A stretch of DNA of 36,567 nt from a virus. Location of the stretch: positions 1-36,567 of IMG/VR virus record IMGVR_UViG_3300024520_000239; one strand, written 5' to 3'. Shown here one piece after another: positions 1 through 10,349 of the stretch. The position numbers and the translations under genes were made by a program. A model generated the notes under the pieces. It ran no database searches. It was not told the origin of the DNA and worked only from the letters and a program-made list of their open reading frames with translations. Position 1 is the stretch's first letter; every line of letters begins with the position of its first letter.

Positions 1-3
1 CTA

Positions 4-1506
4 ATGGCTAGATTCGGATCATTAGGAGCAGGTCTTGCAGCCGGTGTCGAATCCGGTCTTAATCGTTTGGATAAACAGCATACTGCTGAATATCAAGGGA
101 TGACGGACAGACACAAGATGTCTCAGCAAGGTCTGACCCAGTTGATGAATGTTGCGCTTAAATATAAAGAGGCTGGAAAGCAGATCCCACCCGAAATACA
201 GGAGATGCTGAACGTATTAGCCAAACAGACTGACCGCTATTCCACCCATATGGGATTGGGTGATGCCGGTATGCACGAAGCTACGATGCAAGCACTGTCT
301 GGGTTGCCTGTTACATCAAAAGATCAAGAAGGTTATATGTTGCAGCACCGAGATACCAAAGAAATAAAACACTTCAAGACTTTGGGGGATAGAGACGCTT
401 TTCTGTATGGTAGTGGTGCATTGGTGGGTGATGAAGACTCCGGCGTTTATCCCGCAGATCCAAATGAACAATTCGAAGATAAAGGTAAATGGTTGTCTGT
501 TAAGCCAGGAACTGCGGATATGGAGGATCCTGTACAACCTAAACCCACTAGGATGTGGGTAAGTCTTTTAGATGAAAATGGTAAGTTGACAGGGGAAAGA
601 AGAAAAATTACCGACGAGGAGTACGATCCTAATCTCCACACTGATCTAAAACTTCAAGCGGATAGTCTCCCATCATTACGCACAAAAATAATTAAAACAG
701 ATGACGGTCGTCTTGCAGAACAAAAGGAACAGTTAACCAACGGTGAGTATGTTGCTTATGGAGTTGCTAAACCGATCGAGGATCTTCCTTATACCTATAC
801 ACCACTAGAAAATAGAAAGGGTCATTATCTTCGGGTTAACCCGAATACCGATGAGAGAGTTATTGTTGATCTGAGTGATCTTAGCGCACAACAGCAAGCT
901 GAAATGACAGCAGCCCAATTAAGAGCAGATGCGACTGCTGGTGTGTCTACTTTAAGAGGTCAGGCACAAGCGACGCAACAGACCGCTCGGTTTAAGGCTT
1001 TAGTCGATGAAAATTACTTCCGAAACGAAGGTATTCAAAACGCAAGGGCAGATCATGCAAAGTTAGTCGAGGCAAAGGTGCTTGGGATGCCGATGTTAGA
1101 GGCAATGCAACGTGCAGAGTCTGAGGTTAATGAATCGCTCCGCAAGGCTGAATACCTAAGATCAAAGGGTCAAGAGGTCAGCGATACTCAGCAACTGATA
1201 GCGGACGGAGTTCTTGCGGATACAAGTAAACCGGATATAAGAAGTGTTGCTCAAATTCTAGCCGGTGTAGAGGCTGGAATACCTTATGACGTTATGCAGA
1301 ACATATATAACGGGACACTCGGGGTGAATGACACAGTCAAAATCGGTGGAAAGGATAAAACCGTAAAGGATATTGTGAAGGAGTGGAGAGCTAAGATGGT
1401 GGGAGATGCGCTGCTGGACTTCTTAATTAGTTTGGGTGGGGGTGTTGGACAACCACCCGTCAATCAAACTGGCACAGCAACCGGTTCCACCCGTGTCAGT
1501 GACTAA
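4..1506 (+). CDS. Putative internal virion (ejection) protein, 500 aa
   Basis: I do not recognise a named domain. The N-terminus is Gly/Ala-rich (GSLGAGLAAG), and residues about 295-400 are rich in Ala, Gln, Glu and Arg, as expected of a long helix or coiled coil. It is the middle of three consecutive genes of increasing size (214, 500, 955 aa), the arrangement of podoviral ejection proteins such as T7 gp14-gp15-gp16 or P22 gp7-gp20-gp16. Its ATG overlaps the TAA of the gene that starts at 35927 when the window is closed, and the end of the window then supplies a GGAAGG ribosome site just upstream. It ends with TAATG overlapping the next start. The ejection role rests on position and composition only. 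Confidence 0.6.
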   Translation: MARFGSLGAGLAAGVESGLNRLDKQHTAEYQGMTDRHKMSQQGLTQLMNVALKYKEAGKQIPPEIQEMLNVLAKQTDRYSTHMGLGDAGMHEATMQALSGLPVTSKDQEGYMLQHRDTKEIKHFKTLGDRDAFLYGSGALVGDEDSGVYPADPNEQFEDKGKWLSVKPGTADMEDPVQPKPTRMWVSLLDENGKLTGERRKITDEEYDPNLHTDLKLQADSLPSLRTKIIKTDDGRLAEQKEQLTNGEYVAYGVAKPIEDLPYTYTPLENRKGHYLRVNPNTDERVIVDLSDLSAQQQAEMTAAQLRADATAGVSTLRGQAQATQQTARFKALVDENYFRNEGIQNARADHAKLVEAKVLGMPMLEAMQRAESEVNESLRKAEYLRSKGQEVSDTQQLIADGVLADTSKPDIRSVAQILAGVEAGIPYDVMQNIYNGTLGVNDTVKIGGKDKTVKDIVKEWRAKMVGDALLDFLISLGGGVGQPPVNQTGTATGSTRVSD

Positions 1507-4373
1507 TGGCAAAAGTAGCATTCACCTACAACGGTAAGACGCACACTAGAGAAGTCTCCGAAGATTTTTTTGATCTTCCCGTCGAGAAGCAGAATGCGCT
1601 GAATACTGGCTGGATTCACGCACAAGAGGCGACCGGACAATTAGGTAGTGCTACTGATTTTATGTCTGATGCGTGGGATAAAGGCGTCACAGGGCCGTTA
1701 GCCAGGGTAAAGCAGATATACGGGCAGCAAGTTGACGAGGGGTTCTCCACGATTGGAAAAGCGTTTGACGAGGGGTCACCCCGGAATCCCATTCTTCCTT
1801 CCCTTCAGTTAATAGGGGGGGCAATCCAGTCTACTTTTGCATTGCCTACTGCAATCGCGCAAACCTATCTTGGGGAACCTGTCGAAAAGATTACCCAATC
1901 TGGATTGGATACTGTTACTCGCGCAAGAGGTGGGGATCCAGAACTCACACGAGATGGGTACGGTCCTGCCCAGTTTCTGGGTGATGCTGCTGCGTTTGCC
2001 GGAGAAGTGTTTTCTCCAGTGCAACTTATCAGGTCAACGGTGAGTCAGATTCCTAAGGTAGCCCACGAATCATTACATCCGATCTGGAAACTTTTTGCTG
2101 GTGTTGACCGACCATTAACCAGTACCGCACCTATCGCCAGGGTTGGAGATGACACTGATATGCCATCTGTTCCTGGTGCTGTAGATGAAATACCGTCAAC
2201 CGCAGACGATATACCCACTGGGACTGGCAGTAGTGAGGAATTGGGGTTAAGGGGTTTTATAAATCGGATGACCGATCAAACCCAAGCAGACGTAATTGTT
2301 AACGTAGATCGGGCAGCTTTGGAAGAGGCTGGGGATTCGGAACGTCTGTTTAAGAGGGTTTCAAGACTTCTTATTGGTGCGATAGAAGACGGTTCCCTTG
2401 CGACTGATGATCTTTCGAAGGTTATGGATGAATATAACCTTGATCCTGTTCAGTTCGCAAAAGAGTACGAAGAGACTATTTCCTTTTCCGGTCGCTCTCT
2501 GGCTCGATTATCTGCATTGGCTAGATCTATGGCACGCAACGCACCGGAACTGGATGATGCAGCTAGGTTGGAACTTGAGCAAATTGCGGATGCACAATTA
2601 CGCAAAGCAGAAGAACAGGGTGGCAAGATTTATGAGGCATTTCGGTCTATTGAAAACGCGAGACGTGGACTTCTCGTTACTCAGTTCGTCACCGCTATAA
2701 GGAACTATATATCTCAAGGTGGTCGTTTTACGATTGGTGCGGTAGATGACATCTTCGCGGGTGCAATACGGGGTGGGGGTGGTCGCGAGTCATTAGATAA
2801 TATCTGGAACACTCTAACTTCCAATTTCCATGCGTTAAAAAACGCAAGACTGAAGGATAAGAACCGTACCTTAATAAATCATATTCTTGAAGGTAAGCCA
2901 CTGACTAAGGCTATGTTACTGAACAAGTCAGTGCATGAGGTGGAAGCTGTAGGTAAAATTATCCATGCGCTTAATGGGATGAATAGGTGGCAGGAAAAGT
3001 TCTACCGAAAACTTGCGTTTGAGGCACGCTTGAGACAGAACGTAAAGAGACTCAAGCTGGGTGAATTGGAGGAGATTGATCCAAAAAAGATTCCTGCGGA
3101 GGCACTCCAGGATGCGGTCAATTATGCGCTGGAGGTGTCTTTTGCAGCCGATCCAAAGTCAAAAGCGATAAGAGGATTTTTGCAGGGATGGAATAAATCG
3201 TTTGGAACACTTATTAACCCGTTCCCTCGATTCCATTTTGCAAACGCTATTCCTTTTTTGGCACAACACTCCCCTTTAGGTTATGCGAAAGCGTTAAGTC
3301 CTTCCACGCTTAAAAAACTCGCACAGGGTAACCCAGAGGAGTTTTCCCGAGCAGCATCCAGGGCTACGTTAGGCACTGTATTTATGGGCGTTGCTAACGA
3401 AATACGAAAGGAGCAACGAGAGAAAGGAGCTAAGTGGTACGAGTATGTAGTTTCTGAAGATCCACTATCGGGAGAGCAGATAGTAATTGACCTGAGAGGT
3501 TACGCGCCGTTCTCTACCTATCTACTTATATCCGATTTAATGCACGATCCAGGTGGTCTCAAGGCTGCTGACTGGGCAACTGCTTTAGTGAGTATCAACC
3601 GGATCGCCGGAACAGGGTTGATGATGGTAGATGCTTTGCGTGCTAAAGATGCGGACACTATGTTGGGTACTTTGGCAAAGTTTGGGGGTATTTATACCAG
3701 TGGGTTTACCACACCTATCCGACAGGTTTCAGATGTCTATTCTGCGTTTGATAAAGAAGGGGCGAAGTATCGAGATACCAGAGGAGATACGGTCGCAGAA
3801 AATTTACTACTGCCTATGCTTGCCAACATCCCTGTACTAAACCAGCGATTGCCGGTTGGAAAGAGTGCTATTCATCCTGGTGAACTGAAACCAATGGATT
3901 TTAAGGTGTTCGGCATGAACATACCCGGATCTCTTGCAAGGCAAATTTCCGGCATTACAGCCCGTAGAAAAAACTTTATCGAGCAAGAAGTCGATAAATT
4001 GGATATACCTTATTCAAAACTTCAACCAACACCTACCGGTAGTAAAAAGATTGATCGATACCTCAAAGGAATTATGGGGGTAAATGCACTATGGATCTAC
4101 GGTGCAGTTATGAAGAATCCAAAGTGGAAACAGATGGACGATTTCCAGAAGAGAGAACTGTTTGAACTTGCTGTACCGAAGTTAAGGCAAATAGCTGTGG
4201 CTCACTTACTACAGAATGCACCAGACGATATCAAGAATGAATTCAAAGCGTTGAGGATGAGTGCTTCCGACAAAAGAAAATTCGAGGAGGCTACGGGGGT
4301 TGATATTAGAGATGCAAAGCAAAGAGTAGATTATTTCCGTTCAGCCCCAGTAAGGGTCACAGGATACAACTAG
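1506..4373 (+). CDS. Large putative internal virion (ejection) protein, 955 aa
   Basis: This is the largest of the three tandem genes behind the tail nozzle. The protein has long helical charged stretches and several hydrophobic or amphipathic segments (around residues 95-120, 565-600 and 690-730), as seen in proteins that leave the capsid ahead of the DNA and line a channel. No transglycosylase or lysozyme motif (a Glu in a goose-lysozyme-type context) is obvious, so an associated lytic activity cannot be claimed. Start ATG at 1506 overlaps the upstream stop. It is followed by a 13-base gap and the C1q-like gene. Function is inferred from size, order and composition. Confidence 0.6.
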   Translation: MAKVAFTYNGKTHTREVSEDFFDLPVEKQNALNTGWIHAQEATGQLGSATDFMSDAWDKGVTGPLARVKQIYGQQVDEGFSTIGKAFDEGSPRNPILPSLQLIGGAIQSTFALPTAIAQTYLGEPVEKITQSGLDTVTRARGGDPELTRDGYGPAQFLGDAAAFAGEVFSPVQLIRSTVSQIPKVAHESLHPIWKLFAGVDRPLTSTAPIARVGDDTDMPSVPGAVDEIPSTADDIPTGTGSSEELGLRGFINRMTDQTQADVIVNVDRAALEEAGDSERLFKRVSRLLIGAIEDGSLATDDLSKVMDEYNLDPVQFAKEYEETISFSGRSLARLSALARSMARNAPELDDAARLELEQIADAQLRKAEEQGGKIYEAFRSIENARRGLLVTQFVTAIRNYISQGGRFTIGAVDDIFAGAIRGGGGRESLDNIWNTLTSNFHALKNARLKDKNRTLINHILEGKPLTKAMLLNKSVHEVEAVGKIIHALNGMNRWQEKFYRKLAFEARLRQNVKRLKLGELEEIDPKKIPAEALQDAVNYALEVSFAADPKSKAIRGFLQGWNKSFGTLINPFPRFHFANAIPFLAQHSPLGYAKALSPSTLKKLAQGNPEEFSRAASRATLGTVFMGVANEIRKEQREKGAKWYEYVVSEDPLSGEQIVIDLRGYAPFSTYLLISDLMHDPGGLKAADWATALVSINRIAGTGLMMVDALRAKDADTMLGTLAKFGGIYTSGFTTPIRQVSDVYSAFDKEGAKYRDTRGDTVAENLLLPMLANIPVLNQRLPVGKSAIHPGELKPMDFKVFGMNIPGSLARQISGITARRKNFIEQEVDKLDIPYSKLQPTPTGSKKIDRYLKGIMGVNALWIYGAVMKNPKWKQMDDFQKRELFELAVPKLRQIAVAHLLQNAPDDIKNEFKALRMSASDKRKFEEATGVDIRDAKQRVDYFRSAPVRVTGYN

Positions 4374-4386
4374 AGGCAAGATATTA

Positions 4387-5004
4387 ATGACCAATCCGTA
4401 CACACCGGTCACCATAACCGGTTACAACTCCAGTCCTCCACCCGACAATGGAAGTACGGGTACGGACAATCAACTTACGTGGGCTAAACACAAGACCAAG
4501 CTGGGTGATCCACTCAAGACCGCACTGGAAAGCGTTAACACAAACGTCACCTCTGCATTTGCCACTGCGGTTGACCATAAGTCTTTCCACGTTCACAAGA
4601 ATGGAACCGGACAGACTGGTGTAGCAAGCGGGACACAGACCAAGGTTACCTTCTCGACGGAATCGTTCGACACTGGTGGACAGTTTGCGAGTGATAAGTT
4701 CACTTGCTCGACTGCGGGTAAGTACTACTTCTACGCAGTGGTTAAGTTTACAGCCCAAGCGTTGTACGACAACGAGATCCGCTTATTTAAAAACAATACC
4801 GACATCGCAGCTTTGACCAACTACTTTATCGCATACGACGGTGGAGCAAATACCGGTCAACCCTCGATGATCGTTTCTACGATCCTCGATTTATCGGTAT
4901 CTGACTATATTGAGGTTTACGTTCACCAGGAGTCCGGAGGTGCGCTGACAATCGCGGGTGAATCCTATAACACTTATTTCTGTGGCAACAGGGTAGACGA
5001 ATAA
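4387..5004 (+). CDS. C1q-like jelly-roll tail protein
   Basis: 205 aa. The C-terminal ~140 residues have the pattern of a C1q/TNF-like jelly roll: FHVHKNGTG, VTFSTESFDTGGQF, then the conserved AGKYYFYAVVKF strand, LFKNN, a hydrophobic LDLSVSDYIEVYVHQ strand, and a terminal YFCG. In phages such domains sit at the distal end of tail appendages and bind host surface structures. The first ~60 residues are Pro/Thr/Asn-rich and may be the attachment part. It lies between the ejection genes and a fibre gene and shares a TAATG overlap with the latter. The receptor-binding role is inferred from family and neighbours. Confidence 0.7.
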   Translation: MTNPYTPVTITGYNSSPPPDNGSTGTDNQLTWAKHKTKLGDPLKTALESVNTNVTSAFATAVDHKSFHVHKNGTGQTGVASGTQTKVTFSTESFDTGGQFASDKFTCSTAGKYYFYAVVKFTAQALYDNEIRLFKNNTDIAALTNYFIAYDGGANTGQPSMIVSTILDLSVSDYIEVYVHQESGGALTIAGESYNTYFCGNRVDE

Positions 5005-5870
5005 TGGCTAGTGCAATTGATCCGACACTGGGTGGTGATCTAACCACTACCGCAAAAGCGGTTAGGAAATCAGAACTTGAGACAGCACTCAACTCAGCAG
5101 CGACTGAGATAACCGCACTCCAGGCATCGACCGATGCAGACGAAAAGGTTAAGGTTTCTGCTGATGACACCACAGCCGGATACCTTCTGGGTAAGGCACT
5201 CGGCGGGACTGCCTTAACCACTGTTGAGGGGTCTGGGGGTGGGGACGAGACGCTTACGTTTAATCTCGATAACACCGCAGTTACTCCTGGTTCTTACACC
5301 CTCGCAAGCATCACCGTTGACCAACAGGGGAGATTAACGGCTGCCTCGACCGGATCTTCTGGATCTGGAGATGTGGTGGGGCCGGGTTCTGCTGTAGATA
5401 ATTCTGTCGCCAGGTTCGATGCGACTACCGGCAAACTAATACAGGATACCGGTAGCAGTTTCGTTGTTAGCGATGCTGGTGCGGTAACGGCAGGGTCTTG
5501 GACAGGCACAGCAGTAGACGTAGCTTATATTGGAAGTGGGGTTGGCAAGCTGGCTACGGATGCATCCTGGTCTGGATCCCAACGTGGAACACCGCAGACA
5601 GTTACTGATGGAACGCTTGATCTAAATACAGGTAATAACTTTCTCTACACACCCGGTGCTGCGGACGTTCTGGAGTTCTCCAACGAAACAACCGGTCAAT
5701 CCGGATTCATAAAGTTAATCAACCCATCTGCCTACGCAATAAGCGTGGGGTCGGAGGTTAAAAAGAGTGCGACCTTTACGACAGATGTATCCGTTGCGGG
5801 TACTTATCTTGTTTCCTACTTCTGCGATGGCACAAACGTATATGTGTCCGCTTCTGCTGCGTTGAGTTAA
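5004..5870 (+). CDS. Tail fibre protein with GDVVGP-type repeat
   Basis: 288 aa. Around residue 122 it carries SGDVVGPGSAVDNSVARF followed by DATTGKLIQDTGSS, a motif very common in fibre and spike shafts of marine and enteric tailed phages. The earlier half is Ala/Thr-rich with TLTFNLDNTAVTPGSYTLAS and ITVDQQGRLTAAS, also typical of fibre beta-structure. The C-terminal ~90 residues (ending in CDGTNVYVSASAALS) look like a compact beta-rich cap. Start ATG overlaps the previous stop; the next ATG follows its TAA directly. Virion fibre is well supported; the exact place in the tail is not. Confidence 0.75.
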   Translation: MASAIDPTLGGDLTTTAKAVRKSELETALNSAATEITALQASTDADEKVKVSADDTTAGYLLGKALGGTALTTVEGSGGGDETLTFNLDNTAVTPGSYTLASITVDQQGRLTAASTGSSGSGDVVGPGSAVDNSVARFDATTGKLIQDTGSSFVVSDAGAVTAGSWTGTAVDVAYIGSGVGKLATDASWSGSQRGTPQTVTDGTLDLNTGNNFLYTPGAADVLEFSNETTGQSGFIKLINPSAYAISVGSEVKKSATFTTDVSVAGTYLVSYFCDGTNVYVSASAALS

Positions 5871-8800
5871 ATGGCAATACTTAATTCCGGCCTAGCCAAG
5901 TCTAGTGCTGCTGCCGGTTATGAGATTGATAACTCGTTGCGGTTTGATGATGGGAGCAGTCCTCTTCTAAGGAGAACCCCAACCGCTACTGGTGATCGCC
6001 AGAAGATGACATGGAGTGCTTGGGTTAAAAAATGTTATCAAAATCAAAGTGAGTATAAGAAACTAATTCATATTGGTTCTGGATCAGATGAACTTGGATT
6101 ACTATGGTTTGATGCTGATGAATTTTGGTTCTACTACTATACCGGAAGTTATGTTGCTTACCTAAAGACAAATGCAAAGTATCGCGATCCTTCAAGCTGG
6201 TATCATTTTGTCGTATCTATAGATAGCACTCAAGCGACTGCCTCTGACAGAATAAAAATATATGTGAATGGAGAGCAAGTAACAAGTTTTGCTACTGAAA
6301 CATACTTCGCGCAAAATACAAATCTTCCAAATGTAAGTGGCACTGCGATGGATATAGGTGCCTATACGGCTAGTGGAATATATTTTGATGGGTATTTTGC
6401 AGACTTTTATTTCATAGATGGTTCTCAACTACCTGCCTCAACCTTTGGAGAGCTAGATTCCACTACGAACATGTGGATACCCCTAGACAGCGATGATGTA
6501 AAAGATGCTGTTACCTTTGGAACCAATGGGTTCTACCAGAAATATAACTCTACTGAGTTGGCTGATAGTTTTAATGATTCAAGTTCAGGCGATCACACCA
6601 TAACAGCCAACGGTGACGCAACCAACCAAAGACCACAGCATCATGATGTAACCGCAAATGGTGATGCACATCTGGTTGGGCCGAAGGTTGGTACAAGCCT
6701 TATAACTTCATCCGTTAAAGCCGACTATCTTTCGGTCGCAACAGTAAGCGGTTTTGATTTCGGCACTTCTACTAACTTTACTGCTGAGTTTTGGATGAAT
6801 TGTGGGGTTCAGGCAGCGTCTGTTGCGTGCATGATTGGGAGTGGTAATGCAGGTTGGGGTACCGGGGCAAATCTTATCCGTATGTCTGGTTCCACTGGGC
6901 CAGGGGTGGAGTATTTCCATTATGACGGGAATGGGGCGACCGCTATGTTGTCCAGCACGTCTAATGTTAATGATAGAAAATGGCATCTAGTATCGGTCGT
7001 TAGGTCGTCTACAACTTGGTATCTGTTCATTGATGGAACATTAGAAGATACGTGGACAGGCACAAACCCATCGACAAATCTAGCTTACAACGGCTCGGTT
7101 TACTTTGGTAAAAATGGTTGGGATGGCACGAGTGGTGAGTGGCTGGGAGATTTTGGACCGATCCGAATTTCAAACAATGCAAGGTATACAGCAAGTTTTG
7201 ATTTACCTACAGATGTTTGGACGAATGACATTGATACTCTCTTTTTGTTGCAGAATGGTACAGACGGCACCCAAACATTTACAGATGCTAGTTCTGAAAC
7301 ACACACCATCTCTGTCAGTGGTGGTATGCGCTGGTTTGCACCAAAGGTAGGCGCGGGTGCAATGGTGTTTGATGGGACGGGCGACGAATTTAGCACCGCA
7401 AGCAGTACAGATTTTATGTATGGACTAGCGGATTTTACGCATGAGGCTTGGATAAAGCCTACTGCTGCTGGCTCTAGTGGTGGTGATTTAATTATCTATA
7501 CCGGAACAGACTCGACCGGAAATAACTCTACTTGGCTATCTATTGATGAGAATAGGAAAATACAAATTAATGCCCAGTACTCTGATGGTGGTGGCTGGGC
7601 TACAAGTCATACAAGTACCAATGCAGTTGATTTAAATGTTTGGACGCATATTGTTTTATTACGCCAAAGTTTAACATTTAGAATTTATATTAATGGCGTC
7701 CAAGATAGCACGGTTGGTGGCAATGTAGATTTAAGTTCAACTTACGGTGGTAGGGTAGGGATCGGTAATCAAATAGGTGGGCCAAGAGAATTTAATGGTT
7801 TCATTGATTCTGTGCGTCTAAGTAGATTATGTCGTTATCCTGATGGGACAACCTTTACCCCATCAACAACCGCATTCACAGATGACATAAATACAGCCCT
7901 ACTCCTAAACGCCGATATAAACCAAGGCACATGGGCAGAAGACACATCCACTGGTCTTGCAATCAGCACAGACTCAAGGATAGAACTAGATGGAACTGGA
8001 GATTACTTAACAGTACCGGACTCTAGTGATTGGGATTTTGGAAGTGGTGCTTGGACTGTGGAGTTCTGGGTAAGGCCAGATACTTTGCCAGCATGGACAA
8101 TACCGTTTGCTCATTCAACCGAGGCAAGCGGAAATGGTTGGTATATTGCTTGGGATGCTGACTCAATACAGTTTTTTACTGCTAGTAACACCAGTCAGTT
8201 CGATGTGAGTCATGGATTCTCCATTGGTAAGTGGAGTCATGTGGCTATGTCATCAAATGGTACGACATTAAAAGCATTTGTAGATGGTGCTGAAGTTGCA
8301 TCAGTTTCTGCTGCAACTGTCCAAGCTGATAGCAACACCTTACGAATTGGTGGCATTGTTGCTGGGTATGCTTTAGATGGATCTATGGATGAGATAAGAA
8401 TCTCAGATTCTGCAAGATACACCGCAGCATTCACACCACAAACCCGTGGCAACCCATTTGAAGCAGACGCAAACACCAAACTCCTGATCCACTCTGATTA
8501 CACTGGTGGTCTTGGCGCAGACTCAAGCGGAAACTACAACACCTTTACCGCAACCAATCTGGTAGCAACAGACCAATGCGGGGACACTCCGTCTAATAAC
8601 TTTGCTACGATGAATCCACTCGATTTGAGTTGGAGTTATCCGACAGGTCAACCTGTTGGGCCACCCACTCTTTCTGAGGGTAACCTAAAGGTATCTCATA
8701 AAGATGGTAGTAATGGGTATGAACAGGGAAGAGGAACAATCGCTGTTCAATCGGGCAAATGGTACTTTGAGGCATTACTAACAGCCACTTCAGGAACTTA

Positions 8801-10346
8801 CCAAGCATTTGGCATAGCCACAACATCTACTGATTCCATACGGTATTGGGGTGGCAACTTAGATACACAGTGGACGTATCAGAATGATGGATCAACATTT
8901 AATAACAATACACAATCATCAAGTGATGCGGATACTTATACCACCGGTGACATTGTTTCTATTGCATTTGATTGTGATGCTGGAAAAATATGGTTTGCAA
9001 AAAATAATACATGGCAAGGTTCTGGCAGCCCTAATCCAGCTACAGGAACGGATGCAAGATATACCAACCTTGCGACAGTAATAGCCTCTGATGGGAATCC
9101 TGTAGCACCTTTTGCTCTTATTTATAATACGAGTTCAGATTGGGCGATTAACTTTGGAAGTGACAGTTCGTTTTTTGCGACAAAAACAGCACAAGGCAAT
9201 CAGGACGGTAACAGTAAAGGCGATTTCTACTATGCCCCACCCACCGATTACCTTGCCCTATGCACAGACAATCTAAGCGCACCAGAGATTGCGTTGCCGA
9301 CAGATTATTTCGACACCAAACTTTGGACAGGCGATGGTACGTCTGGTGCTATGAGTACCACAGGACTCTCTTTCCAACCAGACTTTTTCTTTCAAGGATT
9401 AAGGGGTGGTAGTGGTGGTGGCGCACGTCTTACTTACGATTCTGTTAGAGGTTTTGGGAACGATAAGGAAATAACAACGGAATCAAACAAGATTGAAGGT
9501 GGAGAAAATGCAGATGAGTATGGTTATGTTTCCGGTGTTACTTCTGATGGCGTAACTTATGGTCAAGGATCGTTAGGGGTGGGAAGTGGAATCGTTTATT
9601 ACAACACCAGTGGTGCAACGTATGTTTCATGGAACTGGAAAGAAACTCCTACCGCTGGTTTTGATATTGTCTCCTATACCGGCACGGGGGTAGCCCGTAC
9701 AGTTAGCCATAATCTGGGCGTTGTCCCGTCCATGATTATAGTGAAAGACCTTTCCACCGCAGAAAACTGGCACGTATACCATAAGGACATGAACGCAACC
9801 CCAGAAGATTATTATATGGAGTTGAACACCACTCTTGCAGGGACTGACGATGTGTTCGCTTGGAACGATACCGCTCCTACGTCAAGCGTTTTTACTGTTG
9901 GCACGAAAAATGGAACCAACAAAGACACCGACAGTTTTATTGCCTACCTTTTTGCAGATATTGAGGGATATTCAAAGACCGGCGTCTACTCCGGAAATCT
10001 GACATCCGGTAGCGACGGAACTTTTATCTATCTTGGCTTTAAGCCAGCACTTTTCATGGTGAAAAATCTAACTTCTGCTTATTACGATACGCAAGCTAGT
10101 GATTGGCTGTTGTGGGACAACAAACGTGCACCATCCTTAACTGGCCCACCTAACTATAATGCGAATACTGAAAACGCATGGGTGAACACAAACGGTAATG
10201 AAGCTACTTCACAAGGTCATGCGATTGATTTTGTTTCTAATGGGGTAAAGCAGAGGTCATCTGGTGGCTCTCAGAACGAGACTACCCAATCTTACATCTA
10301 CTACGCCGTAGCTTCCCACCCATTCAAATACTCAAACGCGAGGTAA
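5871..10346 (+). CDS. Giant multi-lectin tail protein: four LamG-like domains, SPRY domain, DUF7483-like C-terminus
   Basis: 1491 aa. Four concanavalin-A/LamG-like units are visible at residues about 20-180, 280-480, 493-680 and 700-873, with the repeated signatures FTAEFWMNC, FTHEAWIKP and WTVEFWVRP for the first strand, WHLVSVVRSSTTWYLFIDG-type strands, and a closing RISNNARYTASF or RISDSARYTAAF. Residues about 918-1103 fit a SPRY/B30.2 domain (GKWYFEALLTA, DIVSIAFDCDAGKIWFAKN, WAINFGSDSSF). Residues 1140-1491 have features I associate with DUF7483 of aquatic phages (DTKLWTGDGTSG, FQPDFFFQG, SHNLGVVPSMIIVKD, NWHVYHKDM). The domain set implies carbohydrate or surface-protein binding on the virion. 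The base composition is more AT-rich and T-rich than the head genes, consistent with exchange in this region. Confidence 0.8.
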   Translation: MAILNSGLAKSSAAAGYEIDNSLRFDDGSSPLLRRTPTATGDRQKMTWSAWVKKCYQNQSEYKKLIHIGSGSDELGLLWFDADEFWFYYYTGSYVAYLKTNAKYRDPSSWYHFVVSIDSTQATASDRIKIYVNGEQVTSFATETYFAQNTNLPNVSGTAMDIGAYTASGIYFDGYFADFYFIDGSQLPASTFGELDSTTNMWIPLDSDDVKDAVTFGTNGFYQKYNSTELADSFNDSSSGDHTITANGDATNQRPQHHDVTANGDAHLVGPKVGTSLITSSVKADYLSVATVSGFDFGTSTNFTAEFWMNCGVQAASVACMIGSGNAGWGTGANLIRMSGSTGPGVEYFHYDGNGATAMLSSTSNVNDRKWHLVSVVRSSTTWYLFIDGTLEDTWTGTNPSTNLAYNGSVYFGKNGWDGTSGEWLGDFGPIRISNNARYTASFDLPTDVWTNDIDTLFLLQNGTDGTQTFTDASSETHTISVSGGMRWFAPKVGAGAMVFDGTGDEFSTASSTDFMYGLADFTHEAWIKPTAAGSSGGDLIIYTGTDSTGNNSTWLSIDENRKIQINAQYSDGGGWATSHTSTNAVDLNVWTHIVLLRQSLTFRIYINGVQDSTVGGNVDLSSTYGGRVGIGNQIGGPREFNGFIDSVRLSRLCRYPDGTTFTPSTTAFTDDINTALLLNADINQGTWAEDTSTGLAISTDSRIELDGTGDYLTVPDSSDWDFGSGAWTVEFWVRPDTLPAWTIPFAHSTEASGNGWYIAWDADSIQFFTASNTSQFDVSHGFSIGKWSHVAMSSNGTTLKAFVDGAEVASVSAATVQADSNTLRIGGIVAGYALDGSMDEIRISDSARYTAAFTPQTRGNPFEADANTKLLIHSDYTGGLGADSSGNYNTFTATNLVATDQCGDTPSNNFATMNPLDLSWSYPTGQPVGPPTLSEGNLKVSHKDGSNGYEQGRGTIAVQSGKWYFEALLTATSGTYQAFGIATTSTDSIRYWGGNLDTQWTYQNDGSTFNNNTQSSSDADTYTTGDIVSIAFDCDAGKIWFAKNNTWQGSGSPNPATGTDARYTNLATVIASDGNPVAPFALIYNTSSDWAINFGSDSSFFATKTAQGNQDGNSKGDFYYAPPTDYLALCTDNLSAPEIALPTDYFDTKLWTGDGTSGAMSTTGLSFQPDFFFQGLRGGSGGGARLTYDSVRGFGNDKEITTESNKIEGGENADEYGYVSGVTSDGVTYGQGSLGVGSGIVYYNTSGATYVSWNWKETPTAGFDIVSYTGTGVARTVSHNLGVVPSMIIVKDLSTAENWHVYHKDMNATPEDYYMELNTTLAGTDDVFAWNDTAPTSSVFTVGTKNGTNKDTDSFIAYLFADIEGYSKTGVYSGNLTSGSDGTFIYLGFKPALFMVKNLTSAYYDTQASDWLLWDNKRAPSLTGPPNYNANTENAWVNTNGNEATSQGHAIDFVSNGVKQRSSGGSQNETTQSYIYYAVASHPFKYSNAR

Positions 10347-10349
10347 ATT

